Source of the DNA: Bacteroidales bacterium
GTDB lineage: Bacteria > Bacteroidota > Bacteroidia > Bacteroidales > JAADGE01
Direction: 5' to 3'
Assembly: GCA_029932445.1 (NCBI GenBank)
Contig: JAOZQB010000011.1
Location: 1-18,301, forward strand
DNA length: 18,301 nt
This document shows, piece after piece, positions 14,056 to 18,301 of the stretch. A program made the translations under genes and the position numbers. Every line of letters begins with the position of its first letter. Position 1 is the first letter of the stretch. The notes under the pieces are model-generated. The model was not told the DNA's origin. It worked only from the letters and a program-made list of their open reading frames with translations, and searched no databases.

Positions 14056-15498
14056 TCAATTAGTTTTATCATATCTTAAAATTTGATAAAGCATTTTTAA
14101 ATCAATCAGCTTGAATGCAAAAGCACTTAAAATTCCGATAATTAATGTTGTAATAAAAGCAATTGGTCTGCTTGTTATGTATGTGTCAGTAATATATCCG
14201 GATAAAATTATCCAAGCTGTAAAAATAATCATTGAAATTATCAGTTTGTATCGAATTTTAAAATTGAAAACTTTTCGAGCAATCATAAATTGCAGCATTG
14301 CTGTTATAAATTGAGTAATTAAACTTGCCAGTGCTGCGCCGTATGCTTTCAAATTCGGTATCAGTATAAAATTCAATGTTAAATTTAACACAACACCGAT
14401 GCTTGCCATGATGTTCAATTCTTTTAAATTACCGTTTGCCGTCAGCAATGTTCCGAAAATATATGAAACCGAAATTGGGATAAACCCGAGTATCAAAACT
14501 TCAAAAACTTTAGCAGATTCTTCAATGTGATCGTTGTATAAAACGTATATGATATCATTTCTGAAAAAAGAAAAATTTACGGCAACAACTACGGCAGGTA
14601 TTACAAGTAACAAAAAAGAAACTTTAACAAGTTGTGCAATATTTTCTTTATTCATCAACATTTTTGCAAACATTGGTAAAAGTAATGTGGCAAACAGCAA
14701 TGCATATTGTGAACTTGCATCTAATATCCGAAATCCGTGCGCATAAATTCCGGCTTGGGTATTGCCGTCGGGCAACAATCGTTCAATCATAACGGAATCA
14801 ATTCTGGTGTATGAAGTCATTAAAAGAACAAGCAAAGCATACGGATAACTTTTTCTTAAAATAACCAGAAAGAATTTAAAATTAAATTTGAATGTTAATC
14901 CGACAGATTTTGCCTTTAGAATGAAAAATGCGACTAATGAAGTTATTATGTAAGCTACTGATTGTGAATAAATCAGCCATTCAATCTTAAAAGAACTTCG
15001 ATAATTGAGTAATAAAAATCCGACAATAAGAATCATCAATAAACGATCGAGTACCGACAACATACTGTCGGTTTTAAATAATTGTATGCCGGAAATATTT
15101 GACCGCATATACATGATTAATGAAAGTAAAAATTGATTTCCGGCAAGGATAAGAAGAAATTGAATTTGTCTTTCGTTATAATCAATTAAAAATGCACCGA
15201 TAAAAATAATCAGAATGTAAAAAATACCAAGCAGGAATTTCAGTCCGATGATGTTGGAAAAATGTTTACTTAACAATTGATGATGCCGGGCAATGTTTCG
15301 GTTGTTAAAATTCGTAATACCGAGATCAAGAAATATATTAAATAATAGGGAGAAGTTAAATAAAGCAAAATAAAATCCGTATTCGGAAGAACCCACCGTA
15401 TTTTGTACCGTCATGTCAATACCGAAAATCCAAAACGGTTTAATCAACAGGTTTAAAGAAACCAGAAAAAGCAAATTTGTTATAAACTTTTTTCTCAA
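14056..15498 (-). CDS. Wzx-like polysaccharide flippase (MOP superfamily)
   Basis: A 480-residue membrane protein with about 12-14 hydrophobic helices and the Wzx/MurJ-type arrangement, expected to move lipid-linked oligosaccharides across the inner membrane. Visible family features are the N-terminal block TVGSSEYGFYFALFNFSLLF, where the membrane protein starts with GxYG-like residues, and the middle part RIDSVMIERLLPDGNTQAGIYAHGFRILD, which matches the conserved second-half motif around D-x-hydrophobic-ML-AG-Y. The downstream PISVSYIFGTLLTANGNLKELN block is also typical. It is divergently transcribed from a glycosyltransferase gene 83 bp away, which fits a role in surface glycan export, although no polymerase or other sugar genes are in view. 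The ATG at 15498 gives a short basic N-terminus (MRKKF) before the first helix. A TACTTTTG box lies 26 bp upstream. Confidence 0.85.
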   Translation of the reverse strand: MRKKFITNLLFLVSLNLLIKPFWIFGIDMTVQNTVGSSEYGFYFALFNFSLLFNIFLDLGITNFNNRNIARHHQLLSKHFSNIIGLKFLLGIFYILIIFIGAFLIDYNERQIQFLLILAGNQFLLSLIMYMRSNISGIQLFKTDSMLSVLDRLLMILIVGFLLLNYRSSFKIEWLIYSQSVAYIITSLVAFFILKAKSVGLTFKFNFKFFLVILRKSYPYALLVLLMTSYTRIDSVMIERLLPDGNTQAGIYAHGFRILDASSQYALLFATLLLPMFAKMLMNKENIAQLVKVSFLLLVIPAVVVAVNFSFFRNDIIYVLYNDHIEESAKVFEVLILGFIPISVSYIFGTLLTANGNLKELNIMASIGVVLNLTLNFILIPNLKAYGAALASLITQFITAMLQFMIARKVFNFKIRYKLIISMIIFTAWIILSGYITDTYITSRPIAFITTLIIGILSAFAFKLIDLKMLYQILRYDKTN

Positions 15499-15524
15499 AA
15501 GCGTTTAATTTAAAAAATTATCAG

Positions 15525-15532
15525 CAAAAGTA
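15525..15532 (-). promoter_or_regulatory. -7 promoter box for the flippase gene
   Basis: Minus-strand TACTTTTG is an exact TAnnTTTG match, 26 bp before the flippase ATG. Confidence 0.5.
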
Positions 15533-15554
15533 GTAATTATTTAGCTGCACTTAT

Positions 15555-15562
15555 TAATTTTG
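15555..15562 (+). promoter_or_regulatory. -7 promoter box for the glycosyltransferase gene
   Basis: Plus-strand TAATTTTG is an exact TAnnTTTG match, 19 bp before the glycosyltransferase ATG. It lies 22 bp from the opposing flippase box, so the two divergent promoters share DNA and may be regulated together. Confidence 0.5.
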
Positions 15563-15581
15563 ACTGATATTTTGAAGATTT

Positions 15582-16706
15582 ATGAAAATTGCCGTAAATA
15601 CACGATTGCTTATTAAAAATAAGCTGGACGGAATAGGATGGTTTACTTTTGAAACTTTGAAAAGAATAACAAGAAATCATCCTGAGCATGAATTCTTTTT
15701 TTTATTCGACAGAAGATTTTCCGAAGAATTTATTTTTTCCGATAATATTACTCCCGTAATTTTAAATCTGCCTGCACGCCATCCTGTTTTATGGTTTTTG
15801 TGGTTTGAATTTTCGGTATCAAGATTTATGAAAAAAAATAAGATTGATTTATTTTTGTCCCCCGACGGTTATTTATCATTATCGTCAAACGTTAAACAAA
15901 TTGCTGTTATTCATGATATTAATTTTGTGCATCGCCCGAAAGATTTGCCGATTTTTGCAAGAAAATATTACAATTATTTTTTCCCGAAGTATGCCGAAAA
16001 AGCATCTGAAATTGCAACAGTCTCTCAATATTCAAAACAAGATATTGTTAAAACATATAAGGTTCCGGAAGATAAGATAAATGTTGTTTTTAACGGATGT
16101 AATGAAATTTATGTCCCTGTTTCAGAAGCAATAAAGAAAGATACAAAACAAAAATATTCCCAAGGAAAAGAATATTTTATTTTTATCGGAACTTTGCATC
16201 CGCGAAAAAATATTGCACGACTTTTTCTTGCATTCGAATTATTTAAAAATGAAACACATTCGGATATGAAATTGGTAATTGTGGGGACAAAAATGTTTAT
16301 GACAAAGGATATTGAGTCGGCATATTCGCTATCAGAATTTAAAGAAGATATTATTTTTACGGGCAGATTAAATCCCGAAGATTTGCATTATGTTTTGGCA
16401 TCGGCTTTTGCCTTGACTTTTGTACCGTTATTTGAAGGATTCGGTATTCCGCTGATTGAAGCAATGAATTGCGATGTGCCTGTAATCAGTTCTGATACAA
16501 CGTCTTTACCGGAAGTGGCAGGAGATGCTGCTTTGTTTGTTAATCCCTTTGAGGTTGAAGAAATCAAAAACAAAATGATTATAATAACGGAAAATGAAGA
16601 ATTACGAAAATCATTAATTGAGAAAGGCAGAAAAAGGAAAAAAATGTTCAGCTGGGACAAAACGGCTGAAAAACTTTGGACCCTCATTGACGAAAGTTTA
16701 AAATAA
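15582..16706 (+). CDS. GT4-type (GT-B fold) glycosyltransferase
   Basis: A 374-residue retaining glycosyltransferase of the group 1 / GT4 type. The N-terminal domain has the acceptor-side loop DGIGWFTFETLKRI (16-29) and AVIHDINFVHRP (108-119), in which HD is typical. The C-terminal nucleotide-sugar domain has FIGTLHPRKN (201-210), whose basic residues contact the donor phosphate, then GRLNPEDLHYVLASAFALTFVPLFEGFGIPLIEAM. The last part contains the EX7E motif with Glu285 and Glu293. It transfers a sugar from a nucleotide donor, probably to a lipid-linked or surface glycan at the inner side of the membrane. Donor and acceptor cannot be told. The stop codon directly abuts the ATG of the methyltransferase gene (TAAATG), so the two are surely co-transcribed and perhaps translationally coupled. 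The divergent flippase supports a glycan role. Confidence 0.93.
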   Translation: MKIAVNTRLLIKNKLDGIGWFTFETLKRITRNHPEHEFFFLFDRRFSEEFIFSDNITPVILNLPARHPVLWFLWFEFSVSRFMKKNKIDLFLSPDGYLSLSSNVKQIAVIHDINFVHRPKDLPIFARKYYNYFFPKYAEKASEIATVSQYSKQDIVKTYKVPEDKINVVFNGCNEIYVPVSEAIKKDTKQKYSQGKEYFIFIGTLHPRKNIARLFLAFELFKNETHSDMKLVIVGTKMFMTKDIESAYSLSEFKEDIIFTGRLNPEDLHYVLASAFALTFVPLFEGFGIPLIEAMNCDVPVISSDTTSLPEVAGDAALFVNPFEVEEIKNKMIIITENEELRKSLIEKGRKRKKMFSWDKTAEKLWTLIDESLK

Positions 16707-17498
16707 ATGCAAAAAATAAAATTTATATTAAAATACTTAAAATACAAACTTTCGGCTAAACACAGAAAAGGTTTCGGTATTCATTCACCGTTTTTATATC
16801 ATTTTGTTCGTGAAATTCTCTTCGGAAAACAGTATTTTTATGCGTATGATGCTATTGCCGAATTACGTTATGATTTGTTCGAAAGTAATGAGGAAATTCA
16901 GGTAAAAGACTTTGGGGCAGGTTCCAAAGTAATGAAATCAAATATCAGAAAAATAAAAGATATTGCCAAGTTTTCCGGAATAAGTGAAAAATTCGGTGAA
17001 ATGCTTTTCCGCATCATTGAGCATTATAAACCGCAAACAATTATTGAGCTCGGAACATCCTTGGGATTAGGAACTTTGTATTTGACAATGCCTGATTCAA
17101 AAACAAAAATTTACACTATTGAAGGATGCCCTGAAACGGCAAAAAAAGCTTTGCAAAATTTTGAAGAGTTTAATGTGAAGAATATCAATCAAATAGTCGG
17201 GAATATTGATGATGAACTTCCGAACGTATTAAAAAATATTAACAAACTTGATTTTGTTTATTTTGACGGAAATCATCAAAAAGAGGCCACCTTGAATTAT
17301 TTTAATTGGTGCAAACAAAAAGTACATAATGATACGATTTTTTATTTTGACGACATTCATTGGTCGAAAGGCATGGAAGAGGCGTGGGAAGAAATTAAAG
17401 CGGACAAAGAGGTTCGATTAACCGTAGATTTATTTTTCAGCGGTATTGTGTTTTTTAGAAAAGAATTGTCGAAAGAGAACTTTGTGGTGAAGTTCTGA
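16707..17498 (+). CDS. Class I SAM-dependent methyltransferase
   Basis: A 263-residue protein. After an N-terminal basic helical part with the block KHRKGFGIHSPFLYHFVREILF (18-39) comes a Rossmann methyltransferase core: motif I IIELGTSLGLGT (112-123), the acidic residue ending the second strand at Glu139 (TIEG), LDFVYFDGNH (181-190) and FYFDDIHWS (212-220). The DGNH and DD-W residues resemble metal-assisted O-methyltransferases (Methyltransf_24 type), in which acidic residues hold a divalent ion. The N-terminal block recurs, as I recall, in many Bacteroidota methyltransferases. Its ATG follows the glycosyltransferase stop without a gap, suggesting that it modifies the same product, for example by sugar or lipid methylation. 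The substrate is not known. No signal peptide is present, so it acts in the cytoplasm. Confidence 0.85.
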   Translation: MQKIKFILKYLKYKLSAKHRKGFGIHSPFLYHFVREILFGKQYFYAYDAIAELRYDLFESNEEIQVKDFGAGSKVMKSNIRKIKDIAKFSGISEKFGEMLFRIIEHYKPQTIIELGTSLGLGTLYLTMPDSKTKIYTIEGCPETAKKALQNFEEFNVKNINQIVGNIDDELPNVLKNINKLDFVYFDGNHQKEATLNYFNWCKQKVHNDTIFYFDDIHWSKGMEEAWEEIKADKEVRLTVDLFFSGIVFFRKELSKENFVVKF

Positions 17499-17544
17499 AA
17501 TCTTTAAGTCACTAATGCATGAATAAAAATAAAATACATTTTAA

Positions 17545-18072
17545 ATGAAACCGGACTTCCGAAAAATATTAACAGACAGTTTAAGAATGACAATTGATAT
17601 TGCAACGGAATCGGTTGACGGTAAACTTGAATATTTTGAAGACGTTTTAAATCTTGCAATCGGAGATGAAGCACCCCTAAATATGAGAGCATCACGTGTT
17701 ATTGCTTTGCTTGTTGATAAATATCACGGTTTATTGATGCCTTTTGTAGATGAAATTGCAAATCTGTTTCCGAATTTTAATACAGACGGACAAAAAAGAA
17801 GTTTTGCTTATGTATTATCAAAATACGTAAACCGGTTGAATGAAGATAATCAGGCAAAAATGATTGATGTTTGTTTTGATTATATGCTTTCGAATGAAAA
17901 AGTAGCCGTAAAATATAATTGTATGAAATTTTTATTTCAAATGACTGAATTATATCCGGAATTATGCGGAGAATTACAATCGGCAATTGATTTTAATTTA
18001 AAGGAAGGAATTTTCAGAATGAACGGTGAAATAAAGAAAATATATAAGACAATAAATACTCTATCTTATTGA
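17545..18072 (+). CDS. HEAT-like helical repeat protein of unknown function
   Basis: A 175-residue, apparently all-helical protein. It reads as consecutive pairs of amphipathic helices: NMRASRVIALLVDKYHGLLMPFVDEIANLF (about 46-75), GQKRSFAYVLSKYVNRLNEDNQAKMIDVCFDYMLS, and VAVKYNCMKFLFQMTELYPELCGELQSAID. The pattern of small residues and the 'xVK-xx-M-xxLxxLxxxYPELxxEL' block match HEAT or armadillo-type repeats that serve as binding scaffolds. No catalytic motif, signal peptide or membrane helix is seen. The stop codon is 5 bp from the start of the acyl-CoA reductase gene, so the two probably form one transcript; the methyltransferase ends 46 bp upstream. I do not recognise a named family. 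A protein-protein role tied to the neighbouring reductase is a guess from spacing alone. Confidence 0.7.
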   Translation: MKPDFRKILTDSLRMTIDIATESVDGKLEYFEDVLNLAIGDEAPLNMRASRVIALLVDKYHGLLMPFVDEIANLFPNFNTDGQKRSFAYVLSKYVNRLNEDNQAKMIDVCFDYMLSNEKVAVKYNCMKFLFQMTELYPELCGELQSAIDFNLKEGIFRMNGEIKKIYKTINTLSY

Positions 18073-18077
18073 ATAGC

Positions 18078-18301
18078 ATGAATATACATCAACGAATAAA
18101 TACATTTACAAAACTCGGAGAAGCGATTCGAGAAAATAAAGAACATTTGAAAAGCGGAAATCATAACCCGTGGTTTACGGATGAAAATATTGATTTTGCC
18201 TTAACGGAAATAAGCAATTCATTACATCAAGAAAATTTGGAGAAATGGATGTCGATGTATCCGCAATTACAAAATGAACAAGAAGCAAAGAGAGTAGGGG
18301 T
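18078..18301 (+). CDS. LuxC-like acyl-CoA reductase, N-terminal fragment (cut by window end)
   Basis: Seventy-four codons and two extra bases are visible from the ATG at 18078 to the edge, with no stop. The translation starts MNIHQRINTFTKLGEAIRE, has GNHNPWFTDENIDFALTEIS in the middle, and ends LEKWMSMYPQLQNEQEAKRVG. The opening QRINxFxxLGE, the NPWFT block and the LEKWxxxYP block are what I recall for the N-terminus of Bacteroidota acyl-CoA reductases of the LuxC type, which reduce acyl-CoA to aldehyde. In that family the next residues would be a Val-rich MAGNIP-like stretch beginning the nucleotide-binding domain. The catalytic Cys lies outside the window. The gene follows the HEAT-like gene by 5 bp. 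The start is supported by the family N-terminus. Confidence 0.72.
   Translation, partial: MNIHQRINTFTKLGEAIRENKEHLKSGNHNPWFTDENIDFALTEISNSLHQENLEKWMSMYPQLQNEQEAKRVG

Overview
The window is AT-rich throughout and looks like a chromosomal stretch of a member of the Bacteroidota. Several things point that way: -7 promoter boxes of the TAnnTTTG type upstream of several genes, an almost complete lack of Shine-Dalgarno sequences, an ECF sigma factor followed by a putative anti-sigma factor carrying VPENYF motifs, an acyltransferase with the NHRDIVLD form of the catalytic motif, and many housekeeping proteins of Bacteroidota type. I see no phage, plasmid, CRISPR, rRNA or tRNA genes and no transposase.

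Layout. Bases 2-856 are the C-terminal catalytic part of an S9-family serine peptidase cut by the window edge. It converges with a small SpoIIAA/STAS-like gene (863-1243, minus) that lies beyond the terminator of dnaK (1383-3320, minus). A divergent degenerate hemerythrin-like gene (3552-3974) converges with a PlsC-type acyltransferase (minus, start 5120), which shares a divergent promoter region with a POT/PTR2-type transporter (5246-6712). A strong bidirectional hairpin terminator separates the transporter from a minus-strand row: holA (DNA polymerase III delta), a rhomboid protease and a carbamate kinase (9444 down to 6773).

The 493-bp gap 9445-9937 holds no convincing gene but contains two structured pieces: a 72-nt three-stem fold (9568-9639) and an imperfect palindrome of about 170 bp (9751-9920) that resembles a MITE or foldback element.

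From 15498 down to 9938 (minus) come a Wzx-like flippase, an outer-membrane beta-barrel protein, a methylglutaconyl-CoA hydratase-like enzyme, and a signalling module: ECF sigma factor, membrane anti-sigma candidate with an acidic tail, and a Spy/CnrX-like periplasmic protein with a His/Met/Lys-rich tail. Divergent from the flippase, on the plus strand, are a GT4-type glycosyltransferase, an abutting SAM-dependent methyltransferase, a HEAT-like helical protein and the start of a LuxC-type acyl-CoA reductase cut by the right edge.

Most of the window is ordinary core gene content. The items most worth a second look are the foldback element and the three-stem fold, the sigma/anti-sigma/Spy-like module with its repeat-rich gap, the hemerythrin homologue that has lost diiron ligands, and the unrecognised beta-barrel protein with a helical insert. 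I did not find a clear new multi-gene system.
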